Shown in pieces: positions 12,101 to 27,100 of a stretch of DNA of 64,000 nucleotides. The position numbers were made by a program, and so were the translations under genes. Numbering within the stretch: position 1 is the first letter of the stretch; each line of letters opens with the position of its first letter. Source of the stretch: Anagrus nilaparvatae (Eukaryota; Arthropoda; Insecta; Hymenoptera; Mymaridae); NCBI GenBank assembly GCA_022575985.1, contig JAKSXM010000007.1:74027001-74091000 (forward strand), written 5' to 3'. The notes below the pieces were generated by a model. The model had not been told where the DNA came from. It ran no database searches and saw nothing but the letters and a program-made list of their open reading frames with translations.

Positions 12101-15100
12101 TGTAAACAGCGATTTATCTGACATTTTCAAATGTTTTTATCCATAGAAAATTTTCCCGTGTAAAATCCAAAAAATGTTAATTTTGTTCTACACCTTTTCT
12201 GGTAATATTTTGTACTCCCTTATAGAATTCTATAGTTTTTTCCTTCATTTACTCCCTTTTAAAGTTTTAAATCTCCAATTCGTGTTAAAAATTCCCGTTA
12301 TTCCTACTCAAAGAATATTTTGCAAAAAATAATTTTAAATTTACCTTACCGAAAAAAAATTAGTTTTTGATTATTTATGAAAGAAGTTGAAATAAAAGTT
12401 AAAATGTACCTCCAATAAAAATTTATAGTTTACTCTGTAAAGGTAAACAAATTTTAAACTTTGAAGGGAATGTTATAGGTACCACAAAGTAAAAGCGATC
12501 CAAGTACTTCAAAAAAACATCCTTTCATACAGAGCAAAATATTTGAATTCGATTATTTATTTAAAAAATTCAAGAGTAGCAAACCTCTTAAATTTTTTGA
12601 ATTTAATCCTTTGATTTTTAAAATGCAATAATCTCAACTTTGCACAAAAACTATCAATCAATTATTAAATTTTAATATTTGATGTACAAATTAAAAAATG
12701 TTTTCAATATATATCAAAAGATATAAAAAATTCAGTAATTTATAAAAGCAAAATCATTTATATTTTTTAATGACTATATATTTGATGAAGCATAAATTTT
12801 ATCAGTCAAAGGATCAAAAGTATAAAATATTTTAATAAAATATATATAAATTTTTATTCCATACAGATACGATATTAAAAAATTATTTAATGGAAGTACA
12901 AAATACGAAGAGTCAAATATATACGATAATATAAAAGAATCATTAGATGTATTAACAAAAGACGATATATATTTAAATAATAATAATAATAAAATATACA
13001 AATATACGTTATTAAATAATATCAATGGTTATTGGATACCATTGATTAATATTAATGAATTAGATGATAAATTAATAATTAATGAATTAATCAAAAATTC
13101 ATTCACTGATAATGAAATTTTTGACTTATTTTGTGATGATCAAAGTGATTGTCCAAGTATGTATAATTATTTTTTTTATTTTTTTTTATTAATATCAACA
13201 GTTTTTTAAAATTACGATTATTTTTAAGTTCAAGAATTATCTGAAATTAAATTGCACACTGTACATATCATAGCCATTATTCTTGGCTCCCTTCTTTTGG
13301 TATTAACTATTTTTATTACGGCAGTATTAATAAGGTATTTTTTATTATTTTTTCTTTAAATAATTTTTTGACAAATTTTAATGATTGGTCATTTTTAGGA
13401 GACAGTTGATGAAAAAAAGAATGGCTAAAGGACCTTATAAGATTATACTTACAGCTACAGATTTCGTATTTCCTCAGATTCCTGATTCTAGAAGAGTAAG
13501 TCAATTGTTTATTATTATATAGTTTCAGCCATTGTAAAAACTTGAATTCTTCTTTTCATGAGAATTTTATTACTTTTTTTAACTTTAAGGTTACCCTACT
13601 TAAAATTTCCTTGAGTTGCAATAATTTTTAAGCAATAAATTCAAACGAAAATTTCACAATAGTTCACAAATAGAGAGGGGGGAGGGGACTTAAAATAATT
13701 TTGAATTAGGGGCTTAGAATTGTCCTTATTTAGAGACTTAGAATTATAAATATGTTCAATGCACACTATTTTTGTGCAAAATAAATGGCTTTCAGTTTTT
13801 TAGTAAAATATAATATTGCAGCATCGTCTTTCAAAAGTTTTGTTGCACCTGTAAATTCAAAAGTATTTTTTGTGAAACAATTTTTCAGGAGGGCAATACG
13901 TTTTATCTCTTCTTTTAATTTATGCTTGAATCCTTTTGGGAAAAATATATTGTTCTACCGTCTCCATAAGAGAGGATTTTTTACAACCCCATACGAAAGA
14001 ATTTATACCTCTGGATTTAGTTTTCATTGTTATTATGATTGTCACTATTCGCAATAAAGGTGTATAACCATTACATCCTGCAGAATAAAAAACTACGTAA
14101 ATACGTTTAAAAATATCTAAACTCGTGACTGACCTAACACACTGATAAAACCTCGGTTATTTTTAATAGTGATACACCCTAAATTAACTGTTTTCCCCAC
14201 CTCTATTTTTCCTAAAATTGTTTACAAAAAAGCAATAGTATTTTAGAAAAAGCTTCAGTTTAAGAAAATCCAGGAAGCTATTTACATGGATAATAAAACT
14301 ATAAAAATATTATCTATAGGTAGACGAAGGTATAGAAACAATGCTGTGCTGTTGGTTACAACAATTACAAGAATTCGGAGGACCAGAAGTTGAAAAACCA
14401 GATTTATTACAAGGTAGCGTTGGTTCATTAAGGCCGCATTTACAAGCTAGTAACGGAAGTCTTGCACGACATTTATTCAGTGACCCAAGAGCACGATATA
14501 ACGTACGTACAAACTAATGAGAAAAATATTAAAATATTATTAGCTTTATTGATTTTCAAGATTTAAGATTTTAATAGTAACTTTATTATACAAAAGAGCT
14601 TTATTTATAGTATCCTCAATGCTCCTTTTAATACCCATAAAAGTTTGATTTATGAGAAATAAAAAAAAACAAGATTTTTCTATACTTACATAAAAAAAAA
14701 TCTTTTGAAATAATTTTTATATAGAAAGTAACTACTAACTACTTATTCTACAGTTTTCATAGTTATTATATTATAATATGAATAAAAAAAAGTAGATACT
14801 TTTTACTTATATTGAAAAAAATCAAGGTAATTTAACCACTTTTATATGTATAATTTTTTCTACTCTTATAATATTGATTTTTTATTATTTTCACTTGACT
14901 TGCTTTTTTTTTTCATTAGTTCAGTTTTTTTTCTTTAAGAAAAATAATAATTTTCTTTTTTTTTCTATTAAAAGATATTTTAATAATATAGTCAAGGTGA
15001 CAGCAATGTTAAACGCATCCAAAAATCTTATCTGCACGGAAATGGATCCACCTCAGTGAAACGTATGTATTTTTGGTCACTAAAAACGATTTTGAAGGTT

Positions 15101-18100
15101 TCATTCATTTTCCGATGGCCAGTTTTGAATATTGGACGCGGTATCATAAAAAATCGAGAAAAAAATTTGCAAGATAAATTCTTTAATACATTTGCTGATT
15201 GAGCATATTTTTAGTACCCCCCCTTAAGTTTTTGAGGTCGTTGATCACGATTTTGAAGACAGATTTTTAAAAATCAAAAAAGTGGTCTCAAAATGGCGTA
15301 TTCCTGACCAATTATCGAGATTCTGAGATCAGATTTTTAATAATAAAAATGGCGGTCTCAAAATGGTGGTATTTTAATGTATTGAAAATAGGCTCAATCA
15401 GCAATTGTTTTCAAGATATCACCTATCTTCTAAATTTTTTTTGTCAATTTTTTTATCATATAGTGTTAATTACTCTAAATTGGCCATCGGAAAATAGATG
15501 AAACCTTGAAAATCGTTTTTAGTGACCAAAAATACATACGTTTCATTGAGGTGGATCTATTTCCGTGCAGATAAAATTTTTGGATGCATTTAACATGGCT
15601 GCCGTCTTGACTATTACTAAAATTTTCACATTTAATTTATTTTTTTTAATTGCAAATAACTGGTGATAAATTTAAAATTTTATTACGTTAACCTTACCTT
15701 TTTTAAAGTGCTATAAAGCTTAAAGCTTTTAATGCCCTGACAAATTGAATTATGTGGTGTAGAGATAATAACGTATACTTTAAACTAACACTTTGTAATT
15801 AATTTTTTGACTGTTATAATTTATTTGATGAAATTATTCAAACATTTTTTTGGCAATAAATTTTAAAGGTATTTTAAGCATTTTATCTTTTAAGTCACAC
15901 AAATTTGATAAAATTTCAAATATTATTATTTACTTATAAAAATAACTATATAGATTGAGTTTTTCATTTTTTTACTTGCTATAAATTAGGGATGTGTGGT
16001 TACCCGAAATTAAATGGTTTATAAATCTAATTTACTTAATTAATTTTGTCTAGTACTGGTTTATAAAGAGTTTCTGCTTGAATTTTCAAGCAGTAATTGA
16101 AATGTAAATTATTTAATTTTTTAAATTGTAAATTTATTTTTTTTAATATTTATTTGTCTTATGGTTTGAGGGTACTTTAATAACTTGGGTTTTTAGTTTT
16201 CAATTCAGCTGTCATAGTTTTTAAATATTTCAATATTTTTTGTAATGTTTAGAGGCTTTCTACTTTCTAAGAGTATTGGGTTTATCCGTGTACTAAAAAT
16301 GGGTAACTTTGAAAGTGAAAAATTAAAATAAAATTTTTACATTTTTAATAATTTTTTTTACTGGCACCTTAAATGAATGATGTATTTATCGGTAAAATAA
16401 AACTTGTGAAAACTTTCATCATAAATAACGTAGCCCTTATTTTTCAAAATTAATTTGAGAATTTCTATCTGTACTTTTAGTCAAATTCCTCCTTAAAAGC
16501 AAAATGCTAAAATTTTATTATATGTAGGTACTTAGCTTCCGGAATATTAAAACAAATTTTAAAATTTTTGAGTTATATGTTAATCTAATAAATATTTACT
16601 TCAAAAACTAAAAATATGCGATGTACAAATTCCAATATAATTTTAAAAAATTTTTATTTTTAATAAATTTGGTATAAAATTCCTTTCATATTGAAAAAAA
16701 GTATTAAAAAATATATTATATAAAAAAATAAGGAAGCTATGAGGAGGAAGTAAATATATAATATTGTCTTGGGTTTTAGCTTAATAGGTCGGGTTGGACA
16801 TTAATCGATAATAAATGTCAGCTTGGGTCGCTTCATTCAACCGATACATTAATAGCTATAATAAAACTTTAAGATTTCATAATTAATAATAAAGCATTGA
16901 TTTTTCTTTATTTTATCAGTTAAATTAAATTATGAAAAATTAACGTTTTTATAATAAATTTTAATACCTTCTTGTGGATTTTTTTTGTTCTGAAAATTAA
17001 ACTTTGGAAAAAAATTTTAATTTAAAATATAAATTTTAGGCCTCAAGGGATGAGAAAGGCCTCTTACTGAAACATAGAACTTTTGAAGGTGAAAATAGTC
17101 CTTCAGGAGGATAATAGTCTCTTAAGTCAACTAAAAGGAAAATTGATAATTTTTATCCCAGAGTCTATATTTTAAAAATTTCTAAATATTTTTATAGCAA
17201 AATATCCCAAAATATTAAAAAATTATTGTTACAGAAGTTTGTATTTTTGGTTTGAAACCAAAAAATTGTATTCCGCGTATATTTTCAGCCACCATCTTTA
17301 TTCTGATACAATAAAATTTAGTCTGAAAGGTCATAAAAATACAATAATTAGGACATTTATGATATTTTATTGTAAATTAATAAAAAAATAATAAGCAAAA
17401 CAAAATATACTTTTAAAAATCTTTCAGTAGGCCTGTCAGGTTGTTCTGTATGAAATTTGCTTGAAATTTCAAAATTTACAATACAGAATGTTTACTTTAA
17501 TTATACGCATTCGTTTTATAAAAAATATTTAATGCGTTTAAAAGTTTTCTTAATTAATTATGCAAAATAAGTTTCCATTAAAGATTTCTTAAAAGTTATT
17601 AAAATTTCGTGAAAGTTCTTTAAAACATTAGATCATGTATGCTAAGAAACAGTTTCATTTTAAATTTATGATTTCTTGTCGGGTAATAAATAATTCACAA
17701 AAATTTTTTAATTTAGGGTGATCTTGTGCAGCTGAAACAACTCGAAGTACAAAGTAATTTTGAATTAAAAAATAAATCAATGGACATACTCGTAACGGTA
17801 AGTTAAAAAAAATAAAAATTCCGAATTTTAAGATAAAATGACTGACATTGTTATTTTAGATTCATGGTTTACGACATGAAAATTTAAATCCATTTATCGG
17901 ATGCTTAACAGAGCCAAGTAGACCATGTCTCGTGTACGAATATTGTTCAAGAGGATCACTGCAAGATGTCCTTGTACAAGATGAAATAAAACTCGACTGG
18001 TCCTTTAGATTATCTTTATTAACTGACCTCGTTCGAGTAAGCTTAATAACGTATATTATATTTTTATTTAATTATATATAAAATTTTTTTAAAATCAAGC

Positions 18101-21100
18101 TAATGAAAATTTTCATATTATTATTATTATTATTATCGTCTTTATTTATAGATTATTTTATTACTATTAAATATTATTCATATTACTATTAAATAATTTA
18201 AGTATCCATTAAAATATCTTTGTAATATATTGATTTTATGCATCATCATTTTAGTAACCTCTTATTTTGCTAAAACGTTTTTTATTATCATAATAATTAT
18301 TTTTAATAGGGTATGAAATATCTTCATAGTAGCCCAATAAGAATACACGGTTACTTAACATCGAGAAATTGTGTTATCGACGCTAGATGGGTGTTAAAAG
18401 TCACAGATTATGGTCTTCCGTTGTTTTATGAATCACAAAATATTAATCCGCCAGAAAAAACTGTGCGTGGTAAGTGAATTTTTTCAATTATCTTAATATT
18501 GATTTGGAGCTGTGTTTTTTTCAAAAAGTTTTAACTATATGTTCTCGTTCGTCCTGTATAAAAGTTTTTCAATAATATGAGATAATAAAATAATTTTATG
18601 GAGTGAATTCTGAAGCGAAAATTTAACATTAATGTAAATATCTGTTAAGAGTTAAAAAATCGTTTGTTGCATTTTCTGATAACTGATTAGTTTTGTGATA
18701 ATAAATCTAGTGCCTCATACATTAATTCAACTCTATTCTAGTTTAAATTAAAAAAATATTTAGCTTAAAGAAACTTTAGATCAAATACAATTTCAAAATT
18801 TCTGGTCCTTCGAGCCAAAATCATACCCTAAGGAAAAATTTTAAACGGTTATTAATAAAAAAAAGATTATTTTAATAACTACAAGTTACAATGATGGATT
18901 TTCTTTTAAAAAATATTATTTTGCTCACCTGGGCGTATAAGTTATTCGTAAAAAGTGCAGCTTTATTTTTAATGAAATTTAAATCCACGTGTGCCAAAAT
19001 ATTCTAAATTTTATAAAGAAAGTGGGTAAACTATTCCTTAATCCAAAAAAAATAAGATTCTAAGCCCAAAAAAATAAAAAATAAATTATTTTTTCAAAAA
19101 TTTAGCTACAAAACATGTATTTTTCAATAAATAATTTTAAAATCCAAGTCCGCTTTAAAAAATATAAGTGTTATTTAAAAGAGCACCGAGTTGATCGCCC
19201 CTTGAATTTTAAATACATAACAGCTTCAAAAAGTAGGTATTCTAATCAGCATATAAAAGTAAATGTATTATATTTGTAGAAGCACACGCTTTGAATTTAA
19301 AATAAATATAAAATATAATAAAATATACATGAAGTATTTGAATCAGAAGGAAATTGAAAAACCATTAATCTTTATAATATTGACATTTATATTTTTTAGA
19401 TTTACTATGGATGGCACCAGAATTACTTAGAAATCCAGGACTTAGGAAACATGGTTCACAAGCTGCTGATGTTTATAGTTTTGGTATTGTTATGCAAGAA
19501 GTTGTTGTTAGAGGCGAACCTTTTTGCATGTTAGCTTTATCTCCCGAAGGTAAAATATTTTAACTTTTTTTCAACATTTTTTAAATTTAAACTACAGTTT
19601 TATTGTTTTATTTCTCATAACTAAAGAAAAGTAAGCTTGGAATTTTCATTTTAACATTTTTTCAAACTTTTAGCAAACAAAAGTTTTTTGTGTCCAAATA
19701 CCATAAAGCTCTTTTTATTTAAATTCATATAAAATAAAAATCATCTCAAATTTTAGCATATGATTCAAGGATTTTACTTACTGAAGAATGCACTTTGCTC
19801 GTACAAAAGAATAAAGCGTTTAAGCAGATTTATAAATTCCATATTTTTCGCTTGTTTCAATTCTTCTGAATCAATAAACACACCGAGTTGTAAGGAGTCT
19901 TTCCTTAATTATAAAAATTAAATGCTCCTTTTTTTCTTTTGTAGATTTTTTATGTTAAAAGCTTTATAAAGCTATCAAATTTATTTTTTGATACAACGTA
20001 ACTAAGACGAGTGAATGTTTCACTTCTTTTGACTTTTCTGGTCCACCGAAAATTAAGACGCTATTTTAAAAAAAATATTACTTTTTAAATTGCAAAAAAA
20101 AACGTAATATGCGCATAAAAATTATTTTAAAGCTTGAATTTTTATATTTTTCATGTTTTTTTGAAGAAATAATTGAAAAAGTAAAAAAACCACCACCTTT
20201 GATAAGGCCGTCAGTAAGCAAAGGAGCTGCGCCACCGGAAGCAATTAATATTATGCGACAATGTTGGGCGGAAGCTTCGGATATGAGACCAGATTTTAAT
20301 GCTGTACATGATCTTTTCAAAAAACTCAACCATGGCAGGTAAATTTTATTTTAATTATAGTTTTAAATATTAAATTATAGTTATAAAGTATAATTATTTT
20401 AGCTTAAGCTCGTCGTGGAAATAAATTATAAAAAGAGAATTTTAGAAACGTGTGTAGAGTAAGGGAAAAGTGTATAAAACCAAATGCCTTACTGTGCATA
20501 ATAAAATAATTGTATTTTTAATGGTTGAGAATACACTGTTAATAGAACATTTTTCCATATCATGAGGCCTTTCATACAAAAATAAAAAACACTTCTAAGG
20601 AAGTTTACCTAGCTGGTTTCAAATAGAAAAATAGGAGAAAATACGTCACGTCTGGAACCAACCTCGATAATCAGTTTTAAGTTTACGCCGGAAAAAAAAT
20701 CCGGAATTAATCCTTTTTACAAAAAATACAGAGCTGAAAGTATTATTTTCATTTCGTTTAAATCCTTTATTTGATTTCATACAACTTTCCCCATATCATT
20801 CCTATATATTCAAAATAAGCTTTTACACAATTCTAAACATGACGTTACTAATTTGATTGCCTATTTTACAGAATTATAACGTAGTAATCCATTGTTATAT
20901 CGTTACTTGTCAACTTGATAGTTATTTTCAGTTATATATGACATAGATTAAATCCGTTTTGAATTTAATGAATATTTACACGAATTTCAAAAACTTTGCT
21001 TTATAAAGTTCAAAAAAGTAAAAAATTTTTTTTTTTTTTTTTAAATTAGTCGAATTGCATGATAAATAACCGATTTTTAATTCTGTTGATTTCAAGATGA

Positions 21101-24100
21101 ATAATAACAATGTAATAAAAGTTTCTTTATAATAAATAAATTTTTAAAAGTTCGTTAAATAACTTTTAAAGTTTTAAAAAAAAGCAATAAAAATAAAAAG
21201 TTATGCAACGCAAGAATTTTTCTTTCTTACTTTTTTCTAGTTAAATTAAAAAAAAATAGTTTATCATGCAACTGGTGAATAAAATGTAGACACTGACCTG
21301 ATCATAAGTCTTATATCACAAAATTCTGAATCACTCAAGTACTACAGGACAAAAATTCAAAAATTTAGAATAAATTAAATAAAATTTAAATAAAAAAACG
21401 CGTTCATTTCGTCTGACCAAACGATGACTCTAACTACTTAACCTACTCGAAGAATCATAATAATTGAACGTATAAGGCTTTAGCATTCTCTCTTGACAAT
21501 AAAGTTTTAAAAAAATTATCAATTGATTATTTTATTAATGCATAGAAGTTTTGAAAAGAGAGTATTATAGAGAGACGTGAATATTATTGCTTTGTGAAAC
21601 TTTAACCATTTAATGATACGAACCCAATAATGAATTTCTCTTGAATTTCAAAATTTTCTCTCTTATTCATTTTATGCTGTATAGTAGAAATTTTCTAAAA
21701 AGAGAATAAAAAAATGTCGATATTAAAGTTTAACAAGTTATTTTAAGCTGACAAATTTATTCCGAACATAGTTTTTATGTTATAAAGAAAAGTAAAAAAA
21801 ACTTGTAAGAATGTTTAAATCGATAAGAGAGATTGTTTTCATGAAGAGAAAAAGTGAAGAATAAAATGACATAGAATTCATTTTAATTTTATAAATGCAG
21901 AAAAGTTTTAAAAAACGAGAAATCCTAATTAATGATATCTTATTTAATGGATATATTATTTTTAATGGATATACTCTTTTTTTAAGTTTTATGTCGTTAA
22001 AAAATTAGCATATTTTTTATGGATAAAATTTTTACTTTTATGTCAGTATTGAAAAAATTAAAATTTATATTCAATTTAATACGAACATCTGGAAATTATG
22101 AATTATTAATGAGTTTAAATTCACAAATTTAAAAAATACCCTGCCAACTAGCTGGCACTAAGGTTCCTCAAACAATGAGCTTACTACTTCAATAAGCCAC
22201 AAATATCACCGATTACAACCATGCAATCATACATACATTTCTATTAACGTTTAAAAAGTTTTTTTTATTGATCAAAAATTTTGGAACAAATTTAAAAAAA
22301 ATTAATTATCAGATTTGAGATATCGAGTAAAAACCATATTTTCAAATATAAGTACTTTGCAGTTTTTAAAATGTTGTTGTTTTTTTAATTATTAAAAATT
22401 ATTAAAAAAATTAGGTCTTATTTCTATAATGGTTGTGAAATATCACTGTTTACAATATTTTCAGATATAAGTACTTTCATGTAATTAAATGAGGTATTAC
22501 ATAAAAAAAAAAAAAATATTGCAGGTTTTTTAATTTTTTTTTTTTTTTAATTTTGAGAAAAAATTTTTGAAAAAATTCGGTATCAGATCCAAAAAATGAC
22601 TATAAACAAACTTTCTAAAACTAGTACTTTCATAGAAATAAATTAGGTACTAAGTCCAAAAAGAAAAAAAAGTTGGTGTTTTTTGTATTTTTTCGTGAAA
22701 AAAATTTTTAAAAAATTTAGTATCCGATTCGAGATATCATGTGAAAACCATACTTTCAAATACAAGTACTTTCATGGAAATAAATGAGGTATTACATTCA
22801 AATTAAAAAAAAAAAAGTACCTCGAGCTTTTTTGATAAAGAAATTAAAAAAAAAAAAATTAGGGCTTAAGGCCACTGTCTCTTTATTGTGACGATTTTCA
22901 AAGGATTTTCAACATTTTTTTTCTCAGCTGTTTTATTATAAAAGTTTACAAATTTATTTTTAAATAATTACAAAACTATTCTAAATGACATAAAAAAATT
23001 TTTGTTTCATATGCTTTTTTCTTACAGTTTGTAGATGGCGTGAAAGTAGAGGCTCGAAAAAAAAATTGAAAAACGGTTCCCATCATAGCGCCTATTGTAG
23101 GCATCAAAACAAAAAAAAAAAAGGCATATTAGTCTTTATAGTTTCCTCTTGTATGTGAACCAACATTTAGCAAAAAATACAAAAAATTGACCATTTGGTG
23201 AACCAAAAACGAAAAATGCAGTTTTAGACGTTAAAAAATGCGCCTAAAACGGACAATAAAAATTTTTCTGATGCATAAAAACCTGATATTGTTGGTTCAC
23301 ATACTAGGTATTGCAATAACGAAAAAAATGAAACAATATTCATGTCGATAGCTCAATTAGTTTTTGAGCTAGCGTGGGAACCGATTTCAAAAAAGTAGTT
23401 TTGAGAAAAACGCGTTTAAAGTTTTTAAATGCGTATGTTTTCATATGACTACGACCCATAAAAATCGAAATATCTAAAAAATATATTTTTTTTTTTGCTT
23501 GAAATTTGTTTTTTAGATTCTTGAAATGTTTTAACATAAGATAATGAAATAAAAAAAAATGAAAAAAAAAATCCCAATAAAGAGACAGTGGCCTTAATAA
23601 TTAATTTCATAACGGTTGTAAAACATCACCGGTTGCAATATTTTCAGATATTAGTACTTTCATGTAATTAAATGAGGTATTACATAAAAAAAAAAAAATA
23701 TTGCAGGTTTTTTAATTTTTTTGTTTTTTTAATTTTGAGAAAAAATTTTTGAAAAAATTCGATATTAGATCCAAAAAATGACTATAAACAAACTTTCTAA
23801 AACTAGTACTTTCATAGAAATAAATTAGGTACTACGTCCAAAAAGAAAAAAAAAATGGTGTTTTTTGTATTTTTTCGTGAAAAAAATTTTGGGAAAAAAA
23901 TTTTCAAAAAATTAAGTATCAGATTCGAGATATCGAGTAAAAATCATACTTTTTAATATAAGTACTTTCGTGGAAATAAATGAGGTATTACATCCAAGTT
24001 AAAAAAAAAAAAGTATCTCGAGCTTTTTTGATAAAAAAATTTAAAAAAAAAAAATTAGGTCTTAACTCCATAATGTTTGTGAAATATCACCAATTACATA

Positions 24101-27100
24101 CACACACACACACACACACACAAACACACACATACATACTTTTTTTAAAAACCAGTTTTTTAGATTCCTGGGGTCTCAAAACGTGCTTATATGCCAAAAA
24201 ATCAAAAATCGAATTTTGACCTATCACAATGGTTCCTAATATTCAACCAAAAACTTCATATGGAGTTGCAAAATGGGTAGCTCGGAGTTTCAATAGAGTT
24301 GCATTCTAAGTTTTAAATAAATAAACTAGTTTTTTAGGGTAAACTTTAGATTGTTAAAGTATTTTTGCATTTTCCTAGCGGTTTTATCGCAAAAAATTTG
24401 GAACTCAGTGAAACTCGTTTTGAAACTCCATATTAGTGTTGACAGTACGGGCATCACGAAGCACTATACTTATATAAGCAGTGTTTTTTGGTGCCCGTAC
24501 TGTCAACACTGCTCCATATGGACAAATCAGCTCTTATGTTCTCAGAAAATTATTTTTTAGAAATTTTATTGTATTGTATATTGTATTGTATATTCTTTAT
24601 TTGCTCTTTTACAAAATATGTAAATGTAAATGTAAATGTAAATATAATTTATTTGTCCAGAACAAAATATGATACAGAAATATAACAGTATATATGTTAC
24701 CGTTAAAGTCCGCTCTCCCGGTAATGTTAACATTAACCAGTTAAAGTTAACTTTAGCGAAGCGTTTTCGTTAAAGTCCACGAAGATGATTAAAATGAATA
24801 AAAATACAACATTAACGGGTGTATATACGATAAAGTTAACTTTAACCAATCCTTGTCAGTTAAAGTCCATGAAAGCGATTTAGCATACTAAAAAAAATTT
24901 GTATCATAATATATTATATACGACTCTGGCTATAAGGCATCCAAGGATTTAGGTTAGGCTACTTTTTTAAAAATGCATTTCTTGGGACCAGTAATCAATC
25001 CTAGTTATAACACGCCCCTAGGGTTAGGTTAGGCTATTTTTTTTTTAAGGCATTTTCACGCAGTAAGGCATTCCCTAGAATTAGGGCAAGGTGGGCTTAA
25101 GAACCCATGCGCAAATTTGTAAACAATACTGTGACAATGCCTTAAAAAAAAAATAGCCTAACCTAACCCTTGGGGTGTCTTATAACTAGGATTGGTTACT
25201 GATCCTAAGAAATGCATTTTTAAAAGAGTAGCCTAACCATAGAGATGTTTCACAATATCTTTATGAGCCTAACCTAAGCCCTGAGAGTACCTTATAGCGA
25301 GAGTCGTATATAAAATATAATACAAACTCGAACTCTTATATGAAACCGCTTTCATGGACTTTAACTAACAAGGATTGGTTAAAGTTAACTTTAACGAACA
25401 TGATGCCGCAAATGTTATATTTTTATTCATTTTAATCGTCTTCATGGACTTTAACGAAAACGCTTCGCTAAAGTTAACTTTAACTGGTTAATGTTAACTT
25501 TATCGGGAGAGCGGACTCTAACGGTAACATATACAAAGTTTATAAAAATATATAGATGTAGCTATACAATAAATTATCAATAACATTATATAACAAAATT
25601 ATATCAAATGAAACAATTTTAGTAATATCATGGCAACAATGAGTAAAACAGACAATAGTAACAGGAGAATAAGGAAATATTAAATTTCTAATAACATTAA
25701 ATTTCTAATAACATTAATGCATTTAGTCTTGATAAAGCATTGTTAAAAGACTGAGTCTTTGTATGTATGACTAGAACTTTTTAAGTACTTTAATAAACCT
25801 GCCTTAAAAGAGTTAGGTGAAGGGAGGAATCGTATTGATGAAGGGAGGGAATTCCAGCATTTTGTACCTTGTACTTGGAATGAGTAGTCACCATGCCATT
25901 TTTCACGTTCAAGGGGTTTCTAATTCACGTGTTATTAACTCACCTCTGGCTGTCTCTTTGGGAACGTACTTTTTGAAAATGTGAGTTAAGTATTCAGGCT
26001 GATGCAAACGAAGTATTTTATATATAATGATGGACGTAAAATATAACCTACGATTGTTTGTGGTTAACCACCCTAATTTGTCTCTGTAAGGAGTAATATG
26101 TGTGTCCCTGCCGATTCCATAAATGTATCTTAAACATGTATTACTCAGTCTTTGTATTCTGTCTTTCAGATTTATCGAGCAGTCTAAATATACAGCAGAG
26201 CAATAGTCTAAGTGGGGTAACACTAACGCTTGTATAAGCTTGATTCTTAAATCTTCGTTTGTACATTGCCTAATAAATCGCAGTGTGTAAAGTACTCTGT
26301 TGACTTTTTTACTCACAAGTGAAATATGTGATTCCCAGGTCAATTTATTGTCTAAAATTACTCCCAGACTTGTAACCTCGCTAGTGAAAGGTACAGTGAC
26401 TCCCTCACTTACAACCACCCCAGGCAGATTTAGTTTGTCTAGTTGGTCAACAAAATGGCTGGTGCCAAAATATATGGCTTTTGTCTTGTCCGGATTAAGT
26501 CTCAGGGAAACGTTTTTGGCCCAAATACTGATGTTATTAGCTGCTGATGAAAGCTTTTGTAACGCTTCCTTTATTTCTTCAGGGGAAGTTTGCACATAAA
26601 TTTGCAAATCGTCCGCGTATAAAAGGTGATATATGTCTGCATCCAAATGTTGCTTGACATCATTAATATAGAGGCAGAACAGGAGTGGACCCAGTACGGA
26701 CCCCTGTGGAACACCAAGATTAACTCCAAGGGGATTTGAGGATGATGTTCTTGTAGTAACTTGTAACTGTCTACCTTGGAGATAAGATTTGATCCACAGC
26801 AAGGCATTCTTTGAGAAACCCATAGATTTTAATTTGACTATAAGTTTCGAAGGAGCTATTGAATCGAACGCCTTGCTGAAGTCAAACTGCAGTAGTATCG
26901 TTACTAATCTTTTACTTTTGCCAAACCTAGTGTCCTCTGTTAATTTTAGTAGAGCTGTTTCTGTACTACTGTAGGGTCTAAAGCCAGTCTGTAATGGGTC
27001 AATCAACCTGTTCTGTCTAATGTAACTGGTTATCTGGTCATGCGCTAGTTTTTCTAGTACTTTTGCCAAGAAACAAAGAAGAGCAACAGGGCGGAAGTCT

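Noticed and set aside
13785..14057. 90-residue plus-strand open frame
   Set aside because: Lies wholly in intron 6, has no recognisable motif, and is rich in Phe as expected from T-rich DNA.
14320..20338. An active protein kinase gene
   Set aside because: The catalytic HRD Asp is missing (HGY) and the region is spliced in frame to a cyclase domain, so it is the pseudokinase of the receptor.
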